From positions 310,001-374,000 of the forward strand of contig NZ_JBGQOM010000003.1 in the NCBI RefSeq assembly GCF_052119645.1: a stretch of DNA of 64,000 bases, read 5' to 3'. The notes below the pieces were generated by a model, which saw nothing but the letters and a program-made list of their open reading frames with translations, had not been told where the DNA came from and did not search any database. Below, piece by piece: positions 1-9,115 of the stretch; the first letter of the stretch is position 1; each line of letters begins with the position of its first letter. The DNA comes from Paraglaciecola sp030730205. Its GTDB lineage: Bacteria; Pseudomonadota; Gammaproteobacteria; Enterobacterales; Alteromonadaceae. The position numbers and the translations under genes are program-made.

Positions 1-227
1 GTTAACCCCGTATTAGCCGCCTGCATAATAATAATGGCCTTGTACTCAACACAGGCTTTTAATACACGATAATAGCTAAGCAAATCTTGAGGCAGCACCA
101 CGGCTAAGGCAGTGCCGCCACCAGATCGCCACCCCAATCGATATGGGCGCGATTTTTTTTCATCACTTAAAACAAACTGCTGGCCAGCAATGGATTGCAG
201 CTGTTGTAATAATAGAGAATGTGGCAT
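1..227 (-). CDS. dld: Quinone-dependent D-lactate dehydrogenase, N-terminal fragment (runs off the window)
   Basis: Only the first 75 codons are present, read leftward from an ATG at 227. An AGGA lies about 10 bases before the start. The translation contains RSGGGTALAVVLP followed by YYRVLKACVEYKAIIIMQAANTG in pieces, which matches the FAD-binding N-terminus of E. coli Dld (RSGQGDALAVVFP, WRVLKACV, ILMQAANTGL). Family knowledge: a peripheral membrane flavoenzyme that oxidises D-lactate to pyruvate and passes electrons to quinone. It lies 116 bp downstream of the DUF2126 gene on the same strand, with a hairpin in between, so it may be a separate unit. The C-terminal part cannot be examined. 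Confidence 0.88.
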   Translation of the reverse strand, partial: MPHSLLLQQLQSIAGQQFVLSDEKKSRPYRLGWRSGGGTALAVVLPQDLLSYYRVLKACVEYKAIIIMQAANTGL

Positions 228-292
228 TGTCCGTGTTTCCTGAGGAAAAGAGGTGATCAGATATCAAACAACGATACTAAACAATATCTGCT

Positions 293-328
293 CTAGCCTG
301 TAATCAGATCATGTTGCTTACAGGCTAG
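293..328. repeat. Perfect 11-bp inverted repeat between DUF2126 gene and dld
   Basis: The arms CTAGCCTGTAA (293-303) and TTACAGGCTAG (318-328) are perfectly complementary around a 14-nt loop. The hairpin sits after the stop of the DUF2126 gene and before dld. No U-run follows on the minus strand, so it is not a classical intrinsic terminator. It may attenuate read-through into dld, protect mRNA ends or bind a regulator. Confidence 0.6.
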
Positions 329-343
329 GTGTAGCTTAAAACC

Positions 344-2575
344 TTATTGTCTGCGCAAATCAAGGGTGTAAAGTAAGCGCGCAGATGGCGGTAAATCCCT
401 AACAGAGGCTTCAGAACCAACTAAGTCTGAGCGGTCGATAAGTCGTTCACCGACCCTTGCTCGCGCTTCTTGCTGGTTGCTCGGTAAACCATCATATTTT
501 TCGCCCCATAATTTCCAGTTCACATAATCAAAGGCATGCACAACTTTATTGCTTGCCTGTTCAATGATAAGAATATTAAGGGGTGAATGCGCAGTAATAT
601 GGGGTTGCAGCCCCCAGGGATTATCAAACAAGCGATACCGAATCCCCGCTACAGCTGAATGCTCAGAGACCTGTTGGAGGGGTATGCGAATACCGTTCAC
701 ACTGGCAATCAAACCGGCCTGAGCAAAATCGCCTTCGGCCAATAATTCTAAGCGATCGGTTGTACTGTCAACTACTCGTCCTGTTCCTTCGTGTTCGCCC
801 ATAACTGGCCAAGGTTCAATCGCATGACGCAGGGTCCACTTAATTGCACCGCTGCTAAATTGAGTCACTAGCGGAAATCGAAAATCAAGTTGAGCTTCGA
901 ACACATTCTGCTCGAATGAAAATCCATGCTCATTTAAGTAAGCGATGACTGAGTGCAAATCCTGACGTAAGAAATAAGGCAGCATAAATTTGTCATGTAA
1001 GCTCTCACGCCAATCAATCAGAGGCGAGGTGAAAGGCTTTTCTGCGAAACAGGCCGCCAAAGCACGCAACAACACGTTGGCTGCAAGTAATGGCTCAGGC
1101 TCGGGTACCATTTCAAACGCACGAAACTCGATTAAGCCGCTCCTGCCATTGCCCGTATTAATGTTATAAAATTTATCTACACTCAACTCAGCGCGATGGG
1201 TATTACCGTTCCAATCCATAAGCAAGTTACGTAACAGCGCATCGATCATCCATGGCTGACCCGGTTGACTCATTTCTTCAATCCCTTTGAGGGTTATTTC
1301 CAGCTCATAGGGCAGCTCATGGGCGCTCTCGTCGACACGCGGTGCTTGACTTGAAGGACCAATGAACAAGCCACTAAATGCATAAGACAGGGAGGGATGC
1401 TGCTGTAAAAACCGCAAAAAACTGCTCAATAAATTTGGGCGTTCGATAAAGGGATTATGATCTAAGTCTGGCCCACCCATTACAATGTGTGCCCCCCCGC
1501 CCGTGCTTACTTGGCGACCACTGAGTTGGTATTTGAGCGCGCGCATCCCAATAGATTCTGCACTTTGATACATGCCACGGATCACACGCTCAAAGTCAGG
1601 CCAGTTATCTGCAGGAGGTAAATTCACTTCCAACACGCCTGGGTCAGAGGTGAGTGCCATCGATTCTAAATCTTCATCACGAGGCGGGGTGTAACCCTCT
1701 AAGCGGATAGGTGGCAGATTAAGCTTAACGGTCAGTTTTTCAATCGTTCTTACCAGCTCGGCAAAACAAGCAAAACTGGGCAAAGGAGGAAGAAAAACAA
1801 TCAGTTCCTGATCTCTTAATTCTACCGAAAGTCCACGACGAATAGCGCCTTCGGGTAAGCGATGCAAGGGTAAACGCAAACCTACAGGGCTGTCACCAGG
1901 ATATAAAGTGAGGTCATCGCCATCTGGCAAGTTCCATTCGCCGGTTGACCACTTTTCATCGTCATGATCTAGCGGTAATACCCAGCCCGCGGGTTCAAAG
2001 TAGCTTTGCCATTTTTGATCGAGGTCATCCGGTAAAGGCCGTGAAATAAAAGCGCGTTTACTGCGACTGAAACGTGGTAATAAGTGGGTGGTTTCATCAG
2101 AACCAATGGACTTAAGTTTAGCTTCCAAATCTTCGTAAGCGGGTAAACTCGTATCTGCTAGACCTAACTCTGCTGCCAAATCAGCAATAAATTGTTTTGG
2201 CATGGCAGGATCACCCGGTGCTATGGTTTCTTGCCCTAAGCGCAATCGATTAAGGTCATTCCATAAGGGGGCCTGGCTACGAGATTTATAGATGCCTATT
2301 TGCCATCGAGGCAAGGGTTCACCCGGATAGTGTTTACCAAACGATTGCATCACCACCGCCCCTTTAAACAGGGTCGACGTTAATTCTTGCGCCATTAACC
2401 GTGCAAATTTTAGCTTCTGTGGCCCTAATGCGGCTAAATTCCACTCTGGGGCGGTCGTGTCATAAGGCACAAAAGTAGGCTCGCCCCCCTGAGTCAAAAT
2501 CAAATTTTGCGCAGCGAGTTTAGCGTCTGCCAGACATCCTTGGATATTGATATTCTCTTTCACGTTTTTTTCCAC
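344..2575 (-). CDS. DUF2126-family putative amidoligase
   Basis: A 743-residue protein with the N-terminal LTQGGEPTFV motif (about residues 28-37), then HYPGEPLPRW (about 82-91), both characteristic of DUF2126 (COG4196). Family knowledge: DUF2126 is predicted, not shown, to be an amidoligase, and it is usually fused behind a transglutaminase-like domain in proteins of roughly 1,100 residues. Here it is a separate gene. It starts with GTG, has no convincing Shine-Dalgarno sequence, and lies 6 bp after the transglutaminase stop in the same frame, so translation probably depends on coupling or termination-reinitiation. The substrate is unknown. Neighbours suggest ATP-dependent amide or isopeptide formation. 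Confidence 0.85.
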   Translation of the reverse strand: MEKNVKENINIQGCLADAKLAAQNLILTQGGEPTFVPYDTTAPEWNLAALGPQKLKFARLMAQELTSTLFKGAVVMQSFGKHYPGEPLPRWQIGIYKSRSQAPLWNDLNRLRLGQETIAPGDPAMPKQFIADLAAELGLADTSLPAYEDLEAKLKSIGSDETTHLLPRFSRSKRAFISRPLPDDLDQKWQSYFEPAGWVLPLDHDDEKWSTGEWNLPDGDDLTLYPGDSPVGLRLPLHRLPEGAIRRGLSVELRDQELIVFLPPLPSFACFAELVRTIEKLTVKLNLPPIRLEGYTPPRDEDLESMALTSDPGVLEVNLPPADNWPDFERVIRGMYQSAESIGMRALKYQLSGRQVSTGGGAHIVMGGPDLDHNPFIERPNLLSSFLRFLQQHPSLSYAFSGLFIGPSSQAPRVDESAHELPYELEITLKGIEEMSQPGQPWMIDALLRNLLMDWNGNTHRAELSVDKFYNINTGNGRSGLIEFRAFEMVPEPEPLLAANVLLRALAACFAEKPFTSPLIDWRESLHDKFMLPYFLRQDLHSVIAYLNEHGFSFEQNVFEAQLDFRFPLVTQFSSGAIKWTLRHAIEPWPVMGEHEGTGRVVDSTTDRLELLAEGDFAQAGLIASVNGIRIPLQQVSEHSAVAGIRYRLFDNPWGLQPHITAHSPLNILIIEQASNKVVHAFDYVNWKLWGEKYDGLPSNQQEARARVGERLIDRSDLVGSEASVRDLPPSARLLYTLDLRRQ

Positions 2576-2581
2576 TAATAA

Positions 2582-3451
2582 TTAAGATTCAATGATATGG
2601 GCTTCAATACAAACACGCATTTCTTTAAAAAGTTTAGCATCGCCAAGGTAACTTCCGCGAATTGGCGTAGCTTGTTCTGGATTTCTAGTTGTCGCCACAG
2701 GTACATGTAAACTTGCCGCGAGAATGCCGCTGGTGGGATCAAATCCCTTCCAGCCAGCACCAGGAAGGTAGATTTCGGCCCACGCATGGGTTGCATTGGC
2801 CGCAATATCTACCGCTTCGTTGTCTGAGCTACATAGGTAACCACTGACAAATCGAGCAGCCAACCCTAAGTGCCGCGCCGCTTCCATCAGCAGCAATGCG
2901 AAGTCTCTACACGTCCCACTGCCTAATGCCAATGTTTGAGCTGGACTTTGCACACCAGGCTCTTCTCTGCGGCCATAGATAAAGTGGCTGGCGATATGTT
3001 CGTTCAATGCCAGTAAAAACGGTAAGGTTTCTGTTTTTCCACTAGGCTCGAGGCGAGGTCCTAGCCACTCGTCAAGTACTGCTTGATCTGCGGGGTATTG
3101 ACGAATTAAAAACGGGGCTAAATCGATGAGGTCTTCACCCTGATAATCAAAAGGAAGAAGGTTCGCGTAAAGATCCAAAGAGAAGTTAAACGGATTAATA
3201 TTAAACTGTTCGACCGTGTATTCTGATGTAATCCGTAACTCCTCAGTTTTGCCGGTAAAATAAACCTGTGCGACCGAATTGTTAAACACATCATGTTTCC
3301 AACTCACGTTATGTGCCGGATAAATTTCAAGCTTTTCTGTACAAATTCGTAGCCCATGGCTTTCAACCGGCCGTAGCATAAGCTGATGGTTGGTCAGTTC
3401 CACCGGACGTTCGTAACAGTAAATATTGACATGGCTTATCTTTAGTTTCAT
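2582..3451 (-). CDS. Transglutaminase-like cysteine protease (COG1305)
   Basis: 289 residues. Residues 1-70 match the bacterial transglutaminase N-terminal beta domain. The core has the papain-like triad in the expected order: Cys181 in GSGTCRDFA, His222 in THAWAEIYLP and Asp238 in GFDPTSG. Bacterial members usually act as peptidases or amidases rather than protein crosslinkers. It has an ATG start and a 75-bp gap from the M42 gene upstream. The TAA stop is followed by two leucine codons and then the in-frame GTG of the DUF2126 gene, as if a fused transglutaminase-DUF2126 gene had been split. It probably works with the ATP-grasp, alpha-E and Anbu genes of the same locus. Confidence 0.9.
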   Translation of the reverse strand: MKLKISHVNIYCYERPVELTNHQLMLRPVESHGLRICTEKLEIYPAHNVSWKHDVFNNSVAQVYFTGKTEELRITSEYTVEQFNINPFNFSLDLYANLLPFDYQGEDLIDLAPFLIRQYPADQAVLDEWLGPRLEPSGKTETLPFLLALNEHIASHFIYGRREEPGVQSPAQTLALGSGTCRDFALLLMEAARHLGLAARFVSGYLCSSDNEAVDIAANATHAWAEIYLPGAGWKGFDPTSGILAASLHVPVATTRNPEQATPIRGSYLGDAKLFKEMRVCIEAHIIES

Positions 3452-3526
3452 GACTTATCTTAAGTGAATTGTGCGCTAACAAATTAACGCGTTAACTAAA
3501 GGCTCAACAACGTTACGTTGAGATGA
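3452..3526 (-). promoter_or_regulatory. Gap between M42 and transglutaminase genes with a 12-bp palindrome
   Basis: This is the longest gap within the minus-strand locus. It holds the perfect palindrome TTAACGCGTTAA at 3484-3495, about 30 bp before the transglutaminase start, and a smaller CAACGTAACGTTG. The placement suits an internal promoter or operator, but no convincing -10/-35 pair was identified. Confidence 0.35.
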
Positions 3527-4624
3527 TCAAATATTGGCTAACTCATTCAAAATACTCAAAAATGCTTTTACCGATCCTAAGGGTGCAGACTCAGACATGG
3601 TGTGGTAACCACTTGAGGGTATTTGCAAAGTGGTACCGTCTACCAAGCCGTTTGAAGCAGCAATAATCCGGCCCATCTCAGTGGATCCGTATGACGAAAG
3701 TGGCTCGCCTTTTTGTTCGTGAATACGATTCTGAGCGGCAACATATTCATCTTTAAATTGATAACTCACACCAAGACGCTGACAAATTTTTACCAGCTCT
3801 TGATTCAATTCTTCATTAAAATCAGCGTTAGCGTCTTTATTGCGCAGTACTAGTTGCTGTTGTTTCGCTGTGTTTAAGTCGGGATATGGGCTGGTATCAA
3901 CAACAATCAGATTGTTAGTTGAGCCACCAAAGCGCCTAAACCACTCAAGCAGATAGCGCCAACTTTTTCCTGCCTCTTCTTGCGCAGTAAAAAACGCCGT
4001 ACCTTCAAAACCATTTTCAAATAGGTGTACCAATGCGGCCGTAGTAAGCACATTATCCAGCTGCCCAACCAAAGCGTGTTCAGTAATATTAAGTTTATCG
4101 GTAAAAGCGACTGGCGTACCCGCGACTAAATGTTCAAGCCCATCAACTTGAAAAATTAGGTTATTACGAAACTCACAAATGTATGCGCCAGTGATTTTTC
4201 CGCGACCGCGATACGCCCCGGACCAAGGTTCGAAGGCATACACGCTTTCTGCATCAAAGCGATCAACAATTTTTTGCATTAAAGACTCGCTGACCGAATT
4301 ACCCAGCAAATCAGAGCGTGCACCTGCAACAAATGCGGCATATTGGAATTCGTTCGGCCCAGTACATACCAAGCCATGACGGTCTATATGCGCTGAAAAC
4401 ATGCGCGAATCTGGTTTACTTCCCTGAGCCACCAGCAAACCTTCATACCAAGTTACTTTGGCTCCGCGTTCTTCTAATTCTCGTTGCAATACCCGAAAAA
4501 AAGAATGTTCTGCGCCAGTTACACTCGGGCTTCGCATTAAGGTGCGCAACAGCTCAATAAACGACTCGGGCAGGTCTGATTGACAATTTACTATTTGCTC
4601 TAAGGCCTTTTGGCTTGTATTCAC
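3527..4624 (-). CDS. M42-family dinuclear zinc aminopeptidase-like hydrolase
   Basis: 365 residues. Metal and catalytic residues of the M42/M20 fold are visible: His79 and Asp81 (SAHIDRHG), bridging Asp190 (GQLDN), Glu216-Glu217 (AQEEAG), Asp243 (VVDTSP) and His341 (SSGYHTMSE). The overall form is close to the M42 hydrolase described beside N-acetylglutaminylglutamine amide (NAGGN) osmoprotectant genes, but no NAGGN synthase or GNAT/ATP-grasp partner is in view. Here it follows gss after 6 bp, so it is probably co-translated. The start is GTG. A dipeptide or isopeptide substrate made by its neighbours is an inference. Confidence 0.82.
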   Translation of the reverse strand: MNTSQKALEQIVNCQSDLPESFIELLRTLMRSPSVTGAEHSFFRVLQRELEERGAKVTWYEGLLVAQGSKPDSRMFSAHIDRHGLVCTGPNEFQYAAFVAGARSDLLGNSVSESLMQKIVDRFDAESVYAFEPWSGAYRGRGKITGAYICEFRNNLIFQVDGLEHLVAGTPVAFTDKLNITEHALVGQLDNVLTTAALVHLFENGFEGTAFFTAQEEAGKSWRYLLEWFRRFGGSTNNLIVVDTSPYPDLNTAKQQQLVLRNKDANADFNEELNQELVKICQRLGVSYQFKDEYVAAQNRIHEQKGEPLSSYGSTEMGRIIAASNGLVDGTTLQIPSSGYHTMSESAPLGSVKAFLSILNELANI

Positions 4625-4630
4625 AATGTA

Positions 4631-6520
4631 CTACTCATCTAAAAAGGATAAATCATCATCTATTCGTAATGCCATGCAATCGCTGTCTTTACCAATAATC
4701 ATTGAACGTTCGACTCTTACACCGCTGCCGGCGTAATTACCTGCAGCCGTAAACGTACAAACTTGCACATAATATTTACCCACTTTGGGCAAAGGAAAAA
4801 GCTGTTGGTATATTTGGGTTCTGTCACCGAAAGCGCCGCCCTTATCAGCCAAGACCTTATTATCTTTATCGATAAGTTGAATATTGGCTCCACAACGCCC
4901 TACGATGGGTTTGACCACATAACCGCTGGCTTCAAGTTCAGGACTGAGTTCAAAACTGGTATTGAGCAATAAAGGATGATTTGGAAAAAGTGACCACAAC
5001 ACAGGTAGTATCGCCTTATTGCTGGGGATGAGGGTCCACAGAGGTTCAAACACCATGATTTCTTGGCGCAGCAATACATCGCTCAAATTAGGTACGCTGC
5101 CAGGAGGACGAATTTTATCGGTGATCGCTTGTTGCTCATCTTGTTCCGTGCGCAGTTGATCAAGAGCGGTCTCCCAGGCCCATGTTTTCCATACCCACTT
5201 AACCTTGTTACCGTGGGTATCAACAATATCACCCTGCTCATTCCAACTAAGGGAAGACAAACCAACCACCCGCACGCATTTATGACCGGCAGCCTCAATA
5301 GCAGAAAGCATAAATAGGGCATGATAGTCTTCTTCAGGATCAGTATCTTGCAGAACGTGTACTAAGCCCTCTACTTCACTTTCGCGCCACGCTTTGACTA
5401 ATTCAGCAAATAACTCGGCCCCTGCATCTTCGCCATGTTTAAGACCCAAATGTTTGGCCCATTTACCTTGGACTTTGCCTGTTTCCATGTAACAAGAGGC
5501 TGAATCGCAGTTGTATTCGTAGACTTTAAGACCTTGCTCAGACAATGAAAAATCAAATCGGCTGGTAATTAATTGATTCAGTCGGTTATCCCACGATTGC
5601 CTAATGCGAGGCAAAATTGAGTCTGGTAGACCAAAAGAATGCAGTAATTCATCATGTTGTAATACGTAGTCAGTTGCATGCATAAATAAGCCATGCAGCT
5701 CATCCGTGGCTGATTCAAGGGCTTCTTGTGCACTTTGTGACATCATGTAATAACTAAGGTGATCGTCTTCTACCGAAGTAAGCCAATGCCCTTTCATCAT
5801 ATCTACATAAGCCGCTTCATCATCATTAGCTATGTTGAGCCATGGTTTAAAGGCATGGGAAGAGGAGTGCGCGGTAGCCGGTTTAAGGTTAAACAATTCT
5901 GTTTGTTCAGGCTCCGACAACTCTGCATGGGTAGTATCGGCTGTTTGAATCATCCAACCTAATATGGTGGCATCACTGAAAGAGCATTCGATCCAAAAGT
6001 CGCCTTCACGCCCTATTTTTACCTTAATTTCGCGAGAATAATCTCGGCCATCAGGCCATGGCACAAAGTCCATATTTTGTTCAACAATACGCACATAGCT
6101 ATCGCTAACTTCAGTGATTATTGCGACGTGACCGGTATTAACAAATTCGCCACCTTCTTCCCAAATCAACAAACTGCCCACTTCAGGATGACGCTGGGCA
6201 CCATTTTTAAAGGCCTGCAAAGGCAGGAGTTCATTACTGGCGATTTCTCTAACACTACGTAAATTAAAAATTTCATAGGCCATGGAAACATCATTAAAAA
6301 TGTAACCTTGATTAACATACAACCAGCGACGAGCAAACTCGACACATTGCCATTTATACCCCATATAGATACCGTCAAAATAGCTTCGATAAGCACTGCG
6401 ATTGGGGTAAAGGGCTTGATCAGCGGTGTCATAATCGCTGGAATATGAAGCAACTCCGCCGGGTGCAGTGCCCAGCAAAGTGCCAAACGGCGTAGAACCT
6501 AGTTCTAATTTAGGCGGCAT
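4631..6520 (-). CDS. gss: Bifunctional glutathionylspermidine synthetase/amidase
   Basis: 629 residues, against 619 in E. coli Gss, and collinear with it. The N-terminal CHAP amidase (about 25-195) has Cys59 in YKWQCVEFARRW, His131 in NTGHVAIIT and Glu147, the same numbers as the E. coli catalytic residues. The C-terminal ATP-dependent synthetase (about 210-620) has VYEYNCDSASC, VWKTWAWETA and FEPLWTLIPSNKAILPVLWS. The enzyme joins glutathione glycine to spermidine and hydrolyses the product again. An AAGGAA sequence lies before the ATG. It sits between the alpha-E gene (27 bp) and M42 (6 bp), an unusual setting for gss. The function is sure; its role in this locus is not. Confidence 0.95.
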   Translation of the reverse strand: MPPKLELGSTPFGTLLGTAPGGVASYSSDYDTADQALYPNRSAYRSYFDGIYMGYKWQCVEFARRWLYVNQGYIFNDVSMAYEIFNLRSVREIASNELLPLQAFKNGAQRHPEVGSLLIWEEGGEFVNTGHVAIITEVSDSYVRIVEQNMDFVPWPDGRDYSREIKVKIGREGDFWIECSFSDATILGWMIQTADTTHAELSEPEQTELFNLKPATAHSSSHAFKPWLNIANDDEAAYVDMMKGHWLTSVEDDHLSYYMMSQSAQEALESATDELHGLFMHATDYVLQHDELLHSFGLPDSILPRIRQSWDNRLNQLITSRFDFSLSEQGLKVYEYNCDSASCYMETGKVQGKWAKHLGLKHGEDAGAELFAELVKAWRESEVEGLVHVLQDTDPEEDYHALFMLSAIEAAGHKCVRVVGLSSLSWNEQGDIVDTHGNKVKWVWKTWAWETALDQLRTEQDEQQAITDKIRPPGSVPNLSDVLLRQEIMVFEPLWTLIPSNKAILPVLWSLFPNHPLLLNTSFELSPELEASGYVVKPIVGRCGANIQLIDKDNKVLADKGGAFGDRTQIYQQLFPLPKVGKYYVQVCTFTAAGNYAGSGVRVERSMIIGKDSDCMALRIDDDLSFLDE

Positions 6521-6547
6521 AGATTTCCTTGTAGTAAGAAAAATAAC

Positions 6548-7480
6548 CTATTGTTGATGATAAAAATACGTTTCGTTTATCTTGTCAAAAATCGTGTTTA
6601 AGCCCAACTGCATATCATCAATAAAGTCATGCAACTTTTCTTGGATCAAGGATTGCGGGTTGGCCTCCAACAAATGATTTTCGACAACCCGAATTTGCAT
6701 AATCACATCTTCGTGATTCGGTAGTTGCTTTAAGCAGTGCTCAACTTGCTGCAAGGTATGCAGTAACGAACGTGGAAAACGGTTTTCCAGCAGCAAAAAC
6801 TTCAATACGTCAGGGCGACGAATACGCAAGCGCACTTCTCGACGATACATTTGATAAGCGGTGAGTGATTTAAGTACGCTCATCCATTGTAAATTTTCAA
6901 AGGCCGATTGTGAGGTTTCAGTTTCTTGTAGTAGGGACGCAGAGCGCACATCGATAATCCGTGTGGTCATATCTGCTCGTTCAATATTTCGGCCAATACG
7001 CAAAAACGCATACCCTTCATCATGGGTCATGGTGCCAGCCAATATACCGGTAATCGTTTGATTACATTGAATAATTTCACTTAAAAAAGCATAGCGAGAA
7101 CGGCGCGCTTGGGCTTTTTGACAATTTTCTTTGGCGTATGAGTATAACTCATTGATTTTTTCCCACGCCTCGCGAGGAATAATTTCACGAATAGTACGGG
7201 CGTTTTCACGAGCGGCGCTTAAGGCACTGATAATTGAACCGAGGTTTTTTCGGTCAGCCACCATAAAGTTAATCACATTGCGCTCCACCGCTTCTTTGTG
7301 ATTTGAATAAAACAACTCACGATAGGACAGAATATCGACGATAGGCTCCCAACCCAGAGAGATACTTTTGGGCAAATCAAGGAGAAGATTGGAGTTAACA
7401 TTAATAATACGCGCGGTATTTTCAGCACGCTCTAAATATCTGCCTAACCAACATAGGTTATTTGCGACTCTTGACAACAT
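6548..7480 (-). CDS. Alpha-E domain protein (COG2307)
   Basis: 310 residues, almost entirely helical. The N-terminus MLSRVANNLCWLGRYLERAE is the family hallmark, followed by NTARIINVN and, in the second half, FLRIGRNIERADMTTRIIDV, which repeats the R-x3-RA-x-x-TARI pattern. Family knowledge: alpha-E proteins co-occur with circularly permuted ATP-grasp proteins and transglutaminases and are sometimes fused to them. No activity has been demonstrated. It lies 2 bp after the ATP-grasp gene in another frame, so it is surely co-transcribed with it. Confidence 0.93.
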   Translation of the reverse strand: MLSRVANNLCWLGRYLERAENTARIINVNSNLLLDLPKSISLGWEPIVDILSYRELFYSNHKEAVERNVINFMVADRKNLGSIISALSAARENARTIREIIPREAWEKINELYSYAKENCQKAQARRSRYAFLSEIIQCNQTITGILAGTMTHDEGYAFLRIGRNIERADMTTRIIDVRSASLLQETETSQSAFENLQWMSVLKSLTAYQMYRREVRLRIRRPDVLKFLLLENRFPRSLLHTLQQVEHCLKQLPNHEDVIMQIRVVENHLLEANPQSLIQEKLHDFIDDMQLGLNTIFDKINETYFYHQQ

Positions 7481-7482
7481 AA

Positions 7483-8937
7483 TTAAGACCCCTCCATGTC
7501 AACAATCCAGGTGTCTTTACTGCCGCCACCTTGTGATGAATTTACTACTGTTGAGCCTTTAATCATGGCTACACGGGTTAAACCACCGGTTGTTACTTTT
7601 ACGTCTTTACCACTTAAAATAAACGGCCGTAAATCTAAATGACGAGGTTCTACTTTGGTATCGACCATCGTCGGCGCCGTCGATAAAATTAACATGGGCT
7701 GAGCCACATAGTTGCGGGGATCTTCTTGTATCAGTTTACGAAATTTATCATGCTCTTTCGCACTTGAATGAGGACCAATTAACATGCCATAACCACCGGA
7801 TTCATTGGCCGGTTTCACTACCATAGAAGCAATATTTTCTAATACGTAAGCACGTTCGTCTTCATTCACGCATTTATAAGTCGGTACGTTAGGTAAGATG
7901 ACCTCTTCATTCAGATAGTATTTGATAATGTCAGGCACAAACGCATACACCACCTTATCATCTGCTACGCCTGAGCCTGGTGCATTTGCCAAGGCCACAT
8001 TGCCCGCTTTCCATGCTCGCATAATGCCTGGAACGCCGAGTGTCGATTCAGGATTGAAGACTTCAGGGTCAAGAAACCAATCGTCAATTCGACGATACAC
8101 CACATCTACCCGCGACAAGCCATTGATGGTACGCATGTAAACACAGTCGTCTTCACCCACCACTAAATCACTGCCTTCGACTAATTCAGCGCCCATTTGC
8201 TGAGCCAAATAAGCATGTTCAAAATAGGCGGAATTATAAATACCTGGGGTCAACACCACGATTTCTGGTTCAGCAATATCCCGAGGCGACATAGCGGCCA
8301 GCATATCGTATAAATCAGAAGAGTAATCATCTACGGGCATGATATTCAGTTTTTCAAACATTTCAGGAAAAACTCGTTTCATTACCTGGCGATTTTCTAA
8401 CATGTATGAAACACCAGAGGGGACTCGTAGGTTATCTTCAAGCACATATACCGTACCCTTGTTGTCTCTGACTAAATCAGAACCACAAATATGCGCCCAA
8501 ACGCCTAAAGGCGGGCTAAAGCCTTTACATTCGTTTAAGAAATTTTTTGATTTATCCAGTAGGTCGGCAGGAAAAACACCGTCTTTTATAATGTTCTGAT
8601 CGTTGTATAGGTCATCAATAAACATGTTTAAGGCTTTAACACGCTGCTTTAAACCCACTTCGATATTTTCCCATTCTTTTTTATCAATTAATCTAGGAAT
8701 AATGTCGAAGGGCCATGCGCGGTCAATAGAGCCTTCTTCATCGTTATAAACCCGAAAGGTAATACCCATGACTTGAATGGCTGAATCAGCACCGGCTTTG
8801 TACTCCAAAATTTCAGCGTCAGTTAGATTGCGCAGATACTCGCACAAATCTTCTGCATAAGGCCTTGGTTTGCCACTTGCCCGTAGCAACTCATCGTGCA
8901 AATTTGCAACTTTGTAATTTCCCCATCGAATTGCCAT
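7483..8937 (-). CDS. Circularly permuted ATP-grasp ligase, type 2 (COG2308)
   Basis: About 484 residues, with VYVLEDNLRVPSGVSYMLEN, an ATP-binding segment MVVKPANESGGYGMLIGP and DLRPFILSG near the C-terminus. These are typical of the CP_ATPgrasp_2 (formerly DUF404/407) family. Predicted chemistry is ATP-dependent carboxylate-amine ligation through an acyl-phosphate; the natural substrate is unknown. A GTG at 8943 is also possible, but AGGGG sits 5 nt before the ATG at 8937. It is the first gene of the minus-strand run and is divergent from Anbu, so one regulatory region could control both ligase and protease arms. Confidence 0.92.
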   Translation of the reverse strand: MAIRWGNYKVANLHDELLRASGKPRPYAEDLCEYLRNLTDAEILEYKAGADSAIQVMGITFRVYNDEEGSIDRAWPFDIIPRLIDKKEWENIEVGLKQRVKALNMFIDDLYNDQNIIKDGVFPADLLDKSKNFLNECKGFSPPLGVWAHICGSDLVRDNKGTVYVLEDNLRVPSGVSYMLENRQVMKRVFPEMFEKLNIMPVDDYSSDLYDMLAAMSPRDIAEPEIVVLTPGIYNSAYFEHAYLAQQMGAELVEGSDLVVGEDDCVYMRTINGLSRVDVVYRRIDDWFLDPEVFNPESTLGVPGIMRAWKAGNVALANAPGSGVADDKVVYAFVPDIIKYYLNEEVILPNVPTYKCVNEDERAYVLENIASMVVKPANESGGYGMLIGPHSSAKEHDKFRKLIQEDPRNYVAQPMLILSTAPTMVDTKVEPRHLDLRPFILSGKDVKVTTGGLTRVAMIKGSTVVNSSQGGGSKDTWIVDMEGS

Positions 8938-8943
8938 GAACAC

Positions 8944-9115
8944 CCCTTTTGGATTGTTTTAATTTTTAGTATACGGATAACTCAATAGTTTTAAAGCGGT
9001 ATTCATGCCAAAAATAATAATTGTATTTATAGCCTCGCCCAGACAAAATACTGCCCTTACGTGTTCAATGTTGGGTCACTATTGAGCCCAACAATAGTGC
9101 AAAGAGAGATTAACG
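8944..9115. promoter_or_regulatory. Divergent ATP-grasp/Anbu intergenic region with hairpin
   Basis: 172 bp of AT-rich DNA separate the two divergent genes. An inverted repeat, TGTTGGG (9069-9075) and CCCAACA (9087-9093), lies 23 bp before the Anbu start; its loop contains a further TCA/TGA pairing. It could be an operator or a 5'-UTR hairpin. GAGAGA about 8 nt before the TTG is the likely Anbu ribosome-binding site. Confidence 0.5.

Noticed and set aside
293..328. Rho-independent terminator after the DUF2126 gene
   Set aside because: The hairpin is good, but no T-run follows on the minus strand.
3527..4624. NAGGN osmoprotectant biosynthesis locus
   Set aside because: The M42 protein resembles that family, but the asparagine-synthetase-like and acetyltransferase/ATP-grasp partners are absent from the window.
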